Assembly: GCA_036389695.1 (NCBI GenBank)
Contig: DASVWG010000231.1
Span: forward strand, 1 to 16,284
Origin: JALZHR01 sp036389695
GTDB taxonomy: Bacteria; Acidobacteriota; Blastocatellia; Pyrinomonadales; Pyrinomonadaceae
DNA: 16,284 nucleotides
Reading direction: 5' to 3'
Shown here: one piece after another, positions 8,396 to 14,904 of the stretch
Layout of the letters: every line of letters starts with the position of its first letter
How positions within the stretch are numbered: position 1 is the stretch's first letter
The notes under the pieces: generated by a model
Told to the model about the DNA's origin: nothing
Databases searched by the model: none
Seen by the model: the letters and a program-made list of their open reading frames with translations, nothing else
Position numbers and translations under genes: made by a program

Positions 8396-10165
8396 ATGGC
8401 AGATAAAGATTTAATTTCGCAGCAGGAAGCGCGTGACGCGGTCGAATCGGCGTTTCGGGCGTTTCAGACAATCGCCAAATTCGACCAGGCGAAAATCGAC
8501 CGCATTTGCGAAGCGATGGCAAGCGCCGGACTTCGCGAAGCGGCGCGTCTCGGTCAATTGGCGCACGAAGAGACCGGTTTCGGCAAAGCGGAAGACAAGC
8601 GCGAGAAAAACCGTTTTGCGGCGGAGGACGTGTGGAATTATTTCCGCCGTATGAAAACCGTCGGCGTCGTCAGGGAAACCGAATCGGTCGTCGAAATCGC
8701 CAGCCCGCGCGGCGTCGTGGCGGCGATTATTCCTTCGACCAATCCGACCTCGACCGCGATTTTCAAAATCATCATCGCCATCAAATCCCGCAACTCGATT
8801 GTCCTTTCGCCACATCCTTCAGCCCAGCGCTGCATCGCCGAAACGACGCGCGTTCTGCGCGAAGTCGCCGTTCAGGAAGGCTTGCCCGCCGAAGCGATTC
8901 AATGTCTTTCGACCGCGACCATCGAAGGCACGGAAGCCTTGATGAAGCACAAGCAAACCGCCGTGATTTTGGCGACGGGCGGAATCGGCTTGGTGCGCGC
9001 CGCATATTCGTCGGGCAAACCGGCGTTCGGCGTCGGACCGGGAAACGTTCCGTGTTTTATCGAAAGAACGGCAAACGTCGAAAAAGCCGTCTCGGACATT
9101 CTGACCGGAACCTGTTTCGATAACGGAACAATCTGCGCGTCCGAGCAATCGGTTGTTGTCGATGCGCCGCTTGTTTCGCAAGTTCGTGAGCAATTCAAAT
9201 TACAGGGCGGACATTTTCTGAATCAGACCGAAGCCGACGCGGTGGCGAAAATTCTGCTGACGCCGCAGAGAACCTTAAACGCCGGAATAGTCGGCAAATC
9301 AGCCGAATATATCGCCAATTTAGCGGGCGTTTCCGTGCCGAGCGGCACGCGCTGTCTGCTTGCCGATTGCGGCGGCGTCGGGCGCGATTTCCCCTGGTCA
9401 ATCGAAAAGCTTTCGCCGACGCTCGCGTTTTTCGTCGTCGACGGCATCGAGGAAGGCGCAAGTCGCTGTTATGAGATTTTGAAATTCGGCGGAATGGGAC
9501 ACACTGCCGGGATGCACACGCAGAATCGCGAAGCCGCGATTCGTTACGGCGAGCAAATGCCCGCTTCGCGCGTCGTCATCAATTCGCCGACGACACACGG
9601 CGCAATCGGTTTTTCGACCGATTTATCGCCTTCGATGACTTTAGGCTGCGGCTCGTGGGGCGGCAACGTGACGTCCGACAACGTCTCGCCGATTCACTTG
9701 ATGGACATCAAGCGCGTGGCGTTCGAGACGAAGCCCGTCAACGCGAAAGTCCAAAGTCCCAAGCCCCAAGTCCAAAGTCAAGCCGCGCCGATTTCGCAGC
9801 CTGCAATTCCGCAGAGACACACGGTTAAGCGTGAAGAAATCGCGGCGATTGTCGATAAGTTTTTGTCGAAGAAGCTGGCGGAAACGCCGTCGCCGGAAGC
9901 GCCCGCGCCGACAAACGGTGCGGCGACGCAGCAAACCGAGACTGCACCTTCAGCCAGTCCCGTGAAAACGATTATTCACGAATTGAAGCCGCAGGAAGCG
10001 GCTTCGACCAACGGCGCGAAGGCGAAAGCTCTGGATTTCGTCAGCGAAGACGACGTGCGCAAGGCGATTGAAAACGGCGAGAAAATTTACGTCAACGCCA
10101 GGACAATCATCACGCCCTCGGCGCGCGATTTGGGCGAAGAAAGAGAAATCTTTGCCAAAGTATGA
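8396..10165 (+). CDS. BMC-associated CoA-acylating aldehyde dehydrogenase with encapsulation tail
   Basis: The 589-residue protein has an aldehyde dehydrogenase core (about residues 10-445) of the PduP/EutE CoA-acylating class, converting an aldehyde, CoA and NAD+ to acyl-CoA and NADH. Visible motifs are IIPSTNPTST (111-120), the ATGGIGLVRAA segment, GVGPGNVP, and the catalytic DNGTICASEQ with Cys247. The core is followed by a linker (about 446-477) partly encoded by a heptamer array, then a predicted amphipathic helix KREEIAAIVDKFLSKKLAE (478-496) that looks like a microcompartment encapsulation peptide. A low-complexity stretch follows, then a terminal segment (about 548-589) with VRKAIENGEKIYVNARTI and the motif TPSARD (573-578). 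I chose ATG 8396 because coding upstream of it would run through the repeat; the Shine-Dalgarno is weak. The stop overlaps the next start as ATGA. The aldehyde substrate cannot be told from sequence. Confidence 0.92.
   Translation: MADKDLISQQEARDAVESAFRAFQTIAKFDQAKIDRICEAMASAGLREAARLGQLAHEETGFGKAEDKREKNRFAAEDVWNYFRRMKTVGVVRETESVVEIASPRGVVAAIIPSTNPTSTAIFKIIIAIKSRNSIVLSPHPSAQRCIAETTRVLREVAVQEGLPAEAIQCLSTATIEGTEALMKHKQTAVILATGGIGLVRAAYSSGKPAFGVGPGNVPCFIERTANVEKAVSDILTGTCFDNGTICASEQSVVVDAPLVSQVREQFKLQGGHFLNQTEADAVAKILLTPQRTLNAGIVGKSAEYIANLAGVSVPSGTRCLLADCGGVGRDFPWSIEKLSPTLAFFVVDGIEEGASRCYEILKFGGMGHTAGMHTQNREAAIRYGEQMPASRVVINSPTTHGAIGFSTDLSPSMTLGCGSWGGNVTSDNVSPIHLMDIKRVAFETKPVNAKVQSPKPQVQSQAAPISQPAIPQRHTVKREEIAAIVDKFLSKKLAETPSPEAPAPTNGAATQQTETAPSASPVKTIIHELKPQEAASTNGAKAKALDFVSEDDVRKAIENGEKIYVNARTIITPSARDLGEEREIFAKV
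9746..9780. repeat. In-frame heptamer array in dehydrogenase linker (site G)
   Basis: Five 7-bp units, AAAGTCC, AAAGTCC, CAAGCCC, CAAGTCC, AAAGTCA, encode a Gln/Ser/Pro/Lys-rich stretch (about residues 451-462). This lies just after the catalytic core and before the encapsulation helix. As in the ABC-F gene, the array sits in an interdomain linker where a 35-bp in-frame change would be tolerated. Confidence 0.75.
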
Positions 10166-10413
10166 AGAAAAATCTGCCGCCGCTTCGTCGAATTCATTCC
10201 GACGAAACTCTGGAAAAAGGCATCGCTCGTTTTTCAATAAAGTTTTGGCGAAAGCAGAGCAATCAAAAAATCATCGAATCTTTGCAAGCCGGAAAAGTTG
10301 AATCGTTGAAAGTAAAATCTGACGGAAGAATTCTGAACGGAAATGTGCGCTGTAAAGTGCTTGAAGAAAGAGGCTTTGATTTGAATTTGCTGGAACGCGA
10401 AATAATCGGGTAA
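10162..10413 (+). CDS. Small protein with ParB-like DGxxxNGNxR motif
   Basis: This 83-residue protein is not a known microcompartment component. Its C-terminal half reads KVKSDGRILNGNVRCKVLEE, a pattern seen in small ParB/sulfiredoxin-like proteins (DGR..NGN.R.K.LEERG); that family link is recalled, not computed. Its start overlaps the dehydrogenase stop (ATGA) and its stop is 3 nt before the next start, so it is translated within the same operon. The coding sequence looks richer in A+T than the dehydrogenase gene. Together with the following gene it may be a two-gene cassette, possibly a regulatory or toxin-antitoxin-like pair. No function is assigned. Confidence 0.7.
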   Translation: MKKNLPPLRRIHSDETLEKGIARFSIKFWRKQSNQKIIESLQAGKVESLKVKSDGRILNGNVRCKVLEERGFDLNLLEREIIG

Positions 10414-10416
10414 GTT

Positions 10417-10755
10417 ATGAAAGTCGAAGAGGCATTAAATTTTTTTTCCAATCTTTCAAACCAAGAGCGAGTGGAATTTCTGGTTCGACTCGGACACGAA
10501 CTTACCATCGAAGCGCGGGACTCTTATGAGATTGGAACGGAAAATATCTCGAATCAGTCGAAAATCAGGCGCATAAATGAAATCCAGCATCGAATTTTTC
10601 TTGAAATACTTGCATTAGTAAAGAGAAATGAAAAATCTTATCCCGACGATGTTTTGATGCGGATGATTCTGGAACATCGCGAAGATAAAAGTTTTGAAGC
10701 CGGGATAGCGCAGGCTTTCAAGCGGGTTGCGGATAGATTTCCGGTGGCGGTTTAA
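10417..10755 (+). CDS. Small helical protein of unknown function
   Basis: The 112-residue product appears all-helical and soluble. Notable stretches are LSNQERVEFLVRLGHELTIE (about residues 13-32), a central INEIQHRIF, and YPDDVLMRMILEH. I recall similar uncharacterised proteins in cyanobacteria and other phyla but can name no function. It begins 3 nt after the ParB-like gene and ends about 20 nt before the VWA gene, in the same direction, so all are probably one transcript. Its base composition is also A+T-rich compared with the dehydrogenase upstream, hinting that this pair was inserted into the microcompartment cluster. A homopolymer of eight T at 10441-10448 near the start is a possible slippage site. 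Confidence 0.7.
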   Translation: MKVEEALNFFSNLSNQERVEFLVRLGHELTIEARDSYEIGTENISNQSKIRRINEIQHRIFLEILALVKRNEKSYPDDVLMRMILEHREDKSFEAGIAQAFKRVADRFPVAV

Positions 10756-10776
10756 TATTAAGGAAAATTTCTTCGA

Positions 10777-11427
10777 ATGAAAAAAGTTTTTTCATCAATC
10801 GTTCTGCTGTTGGTTTTATCGCTGGCAAATTCTTTCGCGCAAAATAAACCTGCCGCCGGAACGACGCAGAAAGCGACTGTTCCAATCAGTTACGGCATCG
10901 TCGTGGATAATTCCGGCTCGTTTCGGTCGATGCTGGACAGAATTATCGAGATAGCCAAAGACATCGTCGAGGAAAACAAGGCGGACGACGAGACGTTTCT
11001 GGTGCGTTTCGTCAGCACCGATAAAATCTCGCTGCTGCAGGATTTTACCGTCAGCAAAGACGAGCTTCACAGGGCGGCTGACGAGATGTATGTCGAAGGC
11101 GGTTTGACGGCGATTCTCGACGCGGTCGATTTTTCCGCGCGGCATCTCGTCGAAAAAGCGAACAGTGAAGCGTCGCGGCGAAAACTTTTGATTCTGCTGA
11201 CCGACGGCGACGACCGCCAGAGCAAATTGAAAATCGAAGAGGTTTTGAAGTTTTTGAAAGACAATCAGATTCGGGTCTACGTCGTCGGCATCTCGGAGGA
11301 AAAAGTTTCGACGAAAATTATCGACAGGCTGACTAAGGAAAGCGGCGGCAAAAAATTCGTGCCGAAAACGCTGTCGGAAGTTCCGGCGATAATAAAAGAA
11401 CTCTCCACCACGATTCGCACGCCATAA
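10777..11427 (+). CDS. Secreted short VWA-domain protein
   Basis: The 216-residue protein has a signal peptide (cleavage probably after SFAQ, about residue 22), then a single von Willebrand A domain. The metal-ion-dependent adhesion site is complete: DNSGS (Asp44, Ser46, Ser48), Thr111 in GGLTAILDAVD, and Asp143 in LLTDGDDRQS. It resembles the acidobacterial VWFA-related family (TIGR03436) but lacks the N-terminal beta domain found in the two VWA proteins at 12413 and 13594. Its core is closely related to the 12413 protein (VRFVSTDKI versus VRFVSSDKI, QDFT in both). An aaggaaa Shine-Dalgarno precedes the ATG. It lies in the microcompartment cluster although it should be exported, which is puzzling. 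Role unknown; VWA domains usually mediate metal-dependent protein binding. Confidence 0.88.
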   Translation: MKKVFSSIVLLLVLSLANSFAQNKPAAGTTQKATVPISYGIVVDNSGSFRSMLDRIIEIAKDIVEENKADDETFLVRFVSTDKISLLQDFTVSKDELHRAADEMYVEGGLTAILDAVDFSARHLVEKANSEASRRKLLILLTDGDDRQSKLKIEEVLKFLKDNQIRVYVVGISEEKVSTKIIDRLTKESGGKKFVPKTLSEVPAIIKELSTTIRTP

Positions 11428-11441
11428 GTTTTTTAATCTGC

Positions 11442-11921
11442 ATGACAATGACTGAAAATCCGGTTGAAAATCCAGTTTGTAACGCTTGCGGCGCGCCCGT
11501 TCGCCCGCAGGCGCTTTTTTGCTACAATTGCGGCTCGTCGCTCGCGCCTGAAATCGAAAAAACCGATTTGCGCGACAAGGCGACGGGCGCGACACGGCAG
11601 CGCGAAGAGATTTTCGACGAGAACAACGCCAAAACGCAGCCGCTCACGGACGCCGTCGAAAATTTCGACGCGCCGATTGCGAAACCGTCCGAAATGCCGG
11701 TTGAAGACGGAGCTGACAAAATTCCTCCCGCGCCGGCGGAAACAAAATTAAAATCCGCCGCGTCGCTGCGGCGAAGCGCGCGAACACCGGCGCAGAAGAA
11801 AACCGTCGAGGTCATCTGGGACGAACCGGAAAGCGCGTCGAACGTCTGGTTTCTCGTCGCCGCTCTGGTTCTGGCGCTTTTCGCGGTCGGAATTCTGCTG
11901 GCAATGTTATATATTAGATAG
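11442..11921 (+). CDS. Zinc-ribbon protein with C-terminal membrane anchor
   Basis: The 159-residue protein starts with a short zinc ribbon, CNAC (Cys13/Cys16) and CYNC (Cys27/Cys30), of the zinc_ribbon_2 type. A long acidic, Ala/Pro/Lys-rich low-complexity stretch follows. A single hydrophobic helix at the very C-terminus (about residues 134-157) ends in YIR, making it a candidate tail-anchored protein with the ribbon in the cytoplasm. It starts 14 nt after the VWA stop codon and is probably co-transcribed. No Shine-Dalgarno is evident before either the first ATG or the second at 11448. The function is unknown; it could tether something to the inner membrane, but that is speculation. Confidence 0.8.
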   Translation: MTMTENPVENPVCNACGAPVRPQALFCYNCGSSLAPEIEKTDLRDKATGATRQREEIFDENNAKTQPLTDAVENFDAPIAKPSEMPVEDGADKIPPAPAETKLKSAASLRRSARTPAQKKTVEVIWDEPESASNVWFLVAALVLALFAVGILLAMLYIR

Positions 11922-11991
11922 AAATTACATCGACGCGTTTTTTACGCAAATTCGGTTGAAAGGGAAACGGAAAATTTCGTTTTAAAAATTT

Positions 11992-12312
11992 ATGGAAGCA
12001 CTCGGAATGGTCGAATGTATGGGCTTGGTGGCGATGATTGAAGCCGCCGATGCGATGGTCAAAGCGGCAAACGTCCGTCTGGTCGGCTACGAAAAAGTCG
12101 ATGCGGGACTCGTCACGGCAATCGTGCGCGGCGAAGTCGGCGCGGTTCGCGCGGCGGTCGACGCGGGCGCGGCGGCGGCGCGGCGCGTCGGCACGGTCAC
12201 GGCGGTTCACGTCATTCCGCGCCCGCATTCGGAAGTTGCCGACGGCATTCCCGTTATTGAAACCGGCGAGACGACGCGCAAGAAGATTTCCGGCTCCGTG
12301 CCCGAAAAATAA
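11992..12312 (+). CDS. Bacterial microcompartment hexameric shell protein (BMC-H), second copy
   Basis: This is a 106-residue single BMC-domain protein starting MEALGMVECMGLVAMIEAAD, with the shared IPRPHSEV end of the domain and a short charged tail. Compared with the first shell protein, the pore loop reads VDAG (Asp37-Ala38-Gly39) instead of IGAG, placing a predicted ring of six acidic residues at the pore, and a cysteine appears at position 9. The two shell proteins could form mixed facets with different permeability. It is the last gene of the plus-strand cluster, separated by 70 nt from the zinc-ribbon gene. There is no clear Shine-Dalgarno, and two short hairpins (gcgt/acgc and aaacg/cgttt) lie just upstream. 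A foldback repeat that probably terminates transcription follows. Confidence 0.95.
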   Translation: MEALGMVECMGLVAMIEAADAMVKAANVRLVGYEKVDAGLVTAIVRGEVGAVRAAVDAGAAAARRVGTVTAVHVIPRPHSEVADGIPVIETGETTRKKISGSVPEK

Positions 12313-12320
12313 ATAAGTAG

Positions 12321-12402
12321 AAGGCAAAAGGTAAAAGGTAAAAGGCAAAAATGAAAGAAAGTCGCTTTCTTGGTTTTGCCTTTTACCTTTTGTTTTTTCG
12401 CC
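12321..12402. repeat. Heptamer tandem arrays, inverted pair (site D), likely bidirectional terminator
   Basis: The left arm is AAGGCAA, AAGGTAA, AAGGTAA, AAGGCAA, AAATGAA (12321-12355). The right arm is TTTTGCC, TTTTACC, TTTTGTT, then ttttcgcc (12374-12402). A central gaaag/ctttc stem closes the loop. The arms are complementary, and the right arm is T-rich on the plus strand while the left arm is T-rich on the minus strand. It lies between convergent stop codons (12312 and 12413), so it can plausibly terminate both transcripts. Confidence 0.8.
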
Positions 12403-12412
12403 TTAAAATTTA

Positions 12413-13534
12413 TTAATTATTCGGCTTTGATTGATTCGTCGTCTGCAAAGTCGGTTTCGCGCCCGGTTCTTCGGTGACGGCGGTTCTGCCGGTGCGCGTG
12501 ATGGCGATTCGTTTTTGTTTATTCGGTCCGTCATCGACGACGACGCGGATGTTTCTGAAACGCCCGTCGTTTTCGTCATTGGTCGGGTAATAACTGATGA
12601 CATACTGCGTCCGCAGTTCCGAGGCGATGTCTCTGGCAATCGTCTCGAGCTCGGTTATCGCCTGCGGAAAATAAGCTTTGCCGCCGGTTTCTTCGGCGAG
12701 GCGCTTCAGAAACGCTTCGGATTTGGCTTTCGGGCTTTTCGTGATAAAACCGCCCTCTTTGCTCAAATCGGTCGTAAATCCGATGGCGTAAATCTGCACG
12801 TCGGATTCACGAAGGAGCTCAAAAAGCTGCTGCTCGTTGTAATAGCTGTCGCGGTCTTCGCCGTCGGAAACCAGAATCAGCGCGCGGCGTTTCTTTTCGT
12901 TCGGATTGCGCGTTTTTTCGTAGGAATCGACTTTTTCCGCCGCCAGATAAACGGCGTCGATAATCGCCGTCTGCCCGCCTTCGATGAAAAGATTGTCGAG
13001 CGCTTCGTTGACGTCGGCTTTGTTCGGCGTAAAATCCTGCACGACCTCGATTTTGTCGGAGCTGACAAAGCGCACGACGCTCGTTTCGTCGCCCGGTCGA
13101 TTCGTGTTGACGATGATTTTGCTGGCGTCGATTACTTTTTCCAGCTGATGGCGAAGCGAGCCGGAATTGTCAATCACCAGCGCGTAATTGGTCGGAACTT
13201 CCGCCTTTGTAAAGCCGTCAATCGTTTGCAGCACGTTGTCCTCGTAAATTTTTACTTCGCGCTGCGAGACGCTGCCAATCGGGCGATTGTTGCGGTCGAC
13301 GATGCGCACGTTAAGATTGACCAGCTCGGTTTTGACTTTAATAACTTCGTCGTCTTCTTCGACAGTCGGCGAAACCGCCGGTGAAGCGTTGGTTTTCGGC
13401 GTCGGCGTCGCGGTCGGACGCGAGCTTTGAGTGTTGGTTTGCGCCTTTGCCTGCGGGTAATTCAGAAAAGCGAAAGTCGCCGTTAAAATCAAACCGCAGA
13501 CAAGCAGAAAAATATTCGTCCGTTTTGTATTCAT
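12413..13534 (-). CDS. VWFA-related acidobacterial-type secreted protein
   Basis: The 373-residue protein begins with a signal sequence or membrane anchor (about residues 8-31) and a Thr/Pro-rich linker. An N-terminal beta domain typical of the family TIGR03436 comes next (about 62-110; VKTELVNLNVRIVDRNNRPI). The von Willebrand A domain (about 115-300) has a full metal site: DNSGS (Asp122, Ser124, Ser126), Thr189 in GGQTAIIDAV, and Asp224 in LVSDGEDRDS. A C-terminal beta region (ELRTQYVISYYPTN) ends the conserved part. It lies 59 nt downstream of a related VWA gene on the same strand, so the two probably share an operon. Function is unknown; metal-dependent extracytoplasmic protein binding is the family expectation. 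A long rightward open frame across this gene is only an antisense shadow. Confidence 0.92.
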   Translation of the reverse strand: MNTKRTNIFLLVCGLILTATFAFLNYPQAKAQTNTQSSRPTATPTPKTNASPAVSPTVEEDDEVIKVKTELVNLNVRIVDRNNRPIGSVSQREVKIYEDNVLQTIDGFTKAEVPTNYALVIDNSGSLRHQLEKVIDASKIIVNTNRPGDETSVVRFVSSDKIEVVQDFTPNKADVNEALDNLFIEGGQTAIIDAVYLAAEKVDSYEKTRNPNEKKRRALILVSDGEDRDSYYNEQQLFELLRESDVQIYAIGFTTDLSKEGGFITKSPKAKSEAFLKRLAEETGGKAYFPQAITELETIARDIASELRTQYVISYYPTNDENDGRFRNIRVVVDDGPNKQKRIAITRTGRTAVTEEPGAKPTLQTTNQSKPNN

Positions 13535-13554
13535 TTAATTTCCAATCCGTAAAT

Positions 13555-13592
13555 CTCTAAAGTCCAAAATCCGGATTAATTCCAAAATCCGG
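13555..13592. repeat. Degenerate repeat between two VWA genes (site I)
   Basis: The string tccaaaatccgg occurs twice, at 13563 and 13581, within a gap that also contains the related units AAAGTCC and AAAATCC in 7-bp register. The two copies are 18 bp apart, so the 7-bp period is broken here. It is a weak member of the heptamer group and might be a decayed array. Confidence 0.35.
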
Positions 13593-13593
13593 T

Positions 13594-14580
13594 TTATTCA
13601 GGCGTGTTCGGCGTGGCATAGTAGCCTTCACGACCGCGGACTATTAGACGCGGCAAACCGCGCGGAGGTTTGACCTTAACTTTTACCTTGCGCCATTTTC
13701 CGTCGAGGTTGAAATCTTTCGGCGTGTAGCCGATTGAATATTGATGACGCAGCTCGAGCGCGATGCGCTCAAAAATTTCGTCCATTTCGACGTTCGTCTG
13801 CGGGTAGAAAGATTTTCCGCCCGTAACGCCCGAAAGCTCGTCCAGAAAAGCCTGTCCCTGCATACCGACCGTGCTCGACGAATCGTTGCCGTCAACGATG
13901 CCGACGGCGTAGACCGTCACGTCGGCTTCTTTCATCAGGCGGCGCACCTCGCCGAAATTATAGCGCGAGCTGTTGTCCTGACCGTCGCTGATAATCAACA
14001 TCGCTTTTTTCTGGTGCGTGCCGCGCGTGACGCGCTCGATGCCGAGATAACAGGCGTCGTAAAGCGCCGTGTTGTGTTTCGGCTGGACGAGCGTCAGCTT
14101 GTTTAAAACCGCTTCGCCGTCGCGCGTGCGGTCGAGCAGCAGCTGCGCGCGCGTGTTAAAGGCAATCAGAAAATATTCGTCCATCGGATGGCTGGTGTTG
14201 ATAAAGCGTTCGAGCGCCTTGCGCGCCCGCGCGATTTTCTCGCCGCTCATCGAGCCGGAAACGTCGAACAGAATGCCGATTGACACGGGCGCGTCCACAT
14301 CGCTGAAAAATGTAATTTCCTGTTCCTGATTGTTGTCGAAAACGGTAAAAGCGTTTTTCTGCAAGCCGGAAACGTAGCGTCCGTATTGGTCGGTGACGGT
14401 CAGGGTCAGGGTCACCAAATCCGTGGGAACTTTGATTACGTCGTCGTCACCTGACGGCGGAGTTCTCTGAGGCGTCTGGGCAAAGCCGGTCGCGGCAGAA
14501 AATATCAGCACGGCACACAATAAATTCCACGATAAAAACCCGCGCAACCGGCTGATTTCCACAAAACCATTTACAGCCAT
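13594..14580 (-). CDS. VWFA-related acidobacterial-type secreted protein
   Basis: The 328-residue protein has a signal peptide (hydrophobic about residues 17-34, ending TGFAQ). The family's N-terminal beta domain (about 48-95; VPTDLVTLTLTVTDQYGRYV) precedes a von Willebrand A domain with an intact metal site: DVSGS (Asp106, Ser108, Ser110), Thr171 in HNTALYDACY, and Asp199 in IISDGQDNSS. The C-terminal LRHQYSIGYTP block and a basic end are typical of TIGR03436 proteins, which are abundant in Acidobacteriota and of unknown function. A strong agaggaga Shine-Dalgarno lies just upstream of the ATG. It is the first gene of the leftward VWA pair. It is more distant from the other two VWA proteins in the window than they are from each other. 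Confidence 0.93.
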   Translation of the reverse strand: MAVNGFVEISRLRGFLSWNLLCAVLIFSAATGFAQTPQRTPPSGDDDVIKVPTDLVTLTLTVTDQYGRYVSGLQKNAFTVFDNNQEQEITFFSDVDAPVSIGILFDVSGSMSGEKIARARKALERFINTSHPMDEYFLIAFNTRAQLLLDRTRDGEAVLNKLTLVQPKHNTALYDACYLGIERVTRGTHQKKAMLIISDGQDNSSRYNFGEVRRLMKEADVTVYAVGIVDGNDSSSTVGMQGQAFLDELSGVTGGKSFYPQTNVEMDEIFERIALELRHQYSIGYTPKDFNLDGKWRKVKVKVKPPRGLPRLIVRGREGYYATPNTPE

Positions 14581-14715
14581 AAAATCTCCTCTAATTTTAA
14601 ATTCATTTTAGGTGACGTCCGCTAAACAAAGCAAGATAAATTTTTGATGTGGCGAAAAGAATTTTCGTTGCGTCACCGCAAAGAAAAGTTTGCAACCTTT
14701 TTTCCCGAAAAAGCG

Positions 14716-14724
14716 TGATATACT
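14716..14724 (+). promoter_or_regulatory. Candidate extended -10 promoter for pilC-like gene
   Basis: The string TGATATACT fits an extended -10 element (TGn followed by TATACT). No convincing -35 lies at normal distance, which is tolerated for extended -10 promoters. Transcription from here would begin just before the site H repeat and put both its arms in a leader of about 170 nt. Confidence 0.4.
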
Positions 14725-14733
14725 CGACGTAAT

Positions 14734-14901
14734 TTGCGATTTTAGATTGGCGATTGGCGATTATACGGGGAAAACCGGATTTTTTCCGAAAATTCGCGGC
14801 GAACTTTTACCTTTTTCACTCATCTTATTAAACTTAAAATAATTTTTTGCGAAGCAAAATCCCTATCCAATCGAAATCGGCAATCGCAAATCGAAAATTT
14901 T
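14734..14901. repeat. Heptamer tandem arrays, inverted pair upstream of pilC-like gene (site H)
   Basis: The left arm is TTGCGAT, TTTAGAT, TGGCGAT, TGGCGAT, TATACGG (14734-14768). The right arm is CCAATCG, AAATCGG, CAATCGC, AAATCGA, AAATTTT (14867-14901). The arms are partly complementary but separated by almost 100 bp, the widest spacing of the set. The right arm ends 3 nt before the start codon, where a Shine-Dalgarno would be expected and none is seen. Confidence 0.75.
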
Positions 14902-14904
14902 AAT

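Larger units (their letters stand above)
14581..14904. other. Divergent intergenic region between VWA and pilC-like genes
   Basis: No gene is seen in this 324-bp gap. It contains the Shine-Dalgarno of the leftward VWA gene, a candidate extended -10 promoter toward the pilC-like gene, both arms of the site H heptamer repeat, and a small stem ttttgc/gcaaaa around gaa near 14850. The stretch between the repeat arms is A+T-rich. Confidence 0.5.

Noticed and set aside
8506..9123. 205-codon Arg-rich open frame inside the aldehyde dehydrogenase gene
   Set aside because: It is a +2-frame shadow with extreme Arg/Ser composition and overlaps the catalytic core, including the coding of conserved motifs.
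12431..13384. 317-codon rightward open frame opposite the VWA gene
   Set aside because: It is an antisense shadow of a clearly recognised VWA gene on the minus strand; no family motifs and no ribosome binding site.
14690..14724. Conventional -35/-10 promoter TTGCAA / TATACT for the pilC-like gene
   Set aside because: The spacer would be 23 bp, too long; only the extended -10 reading of TGATATACT was kept.
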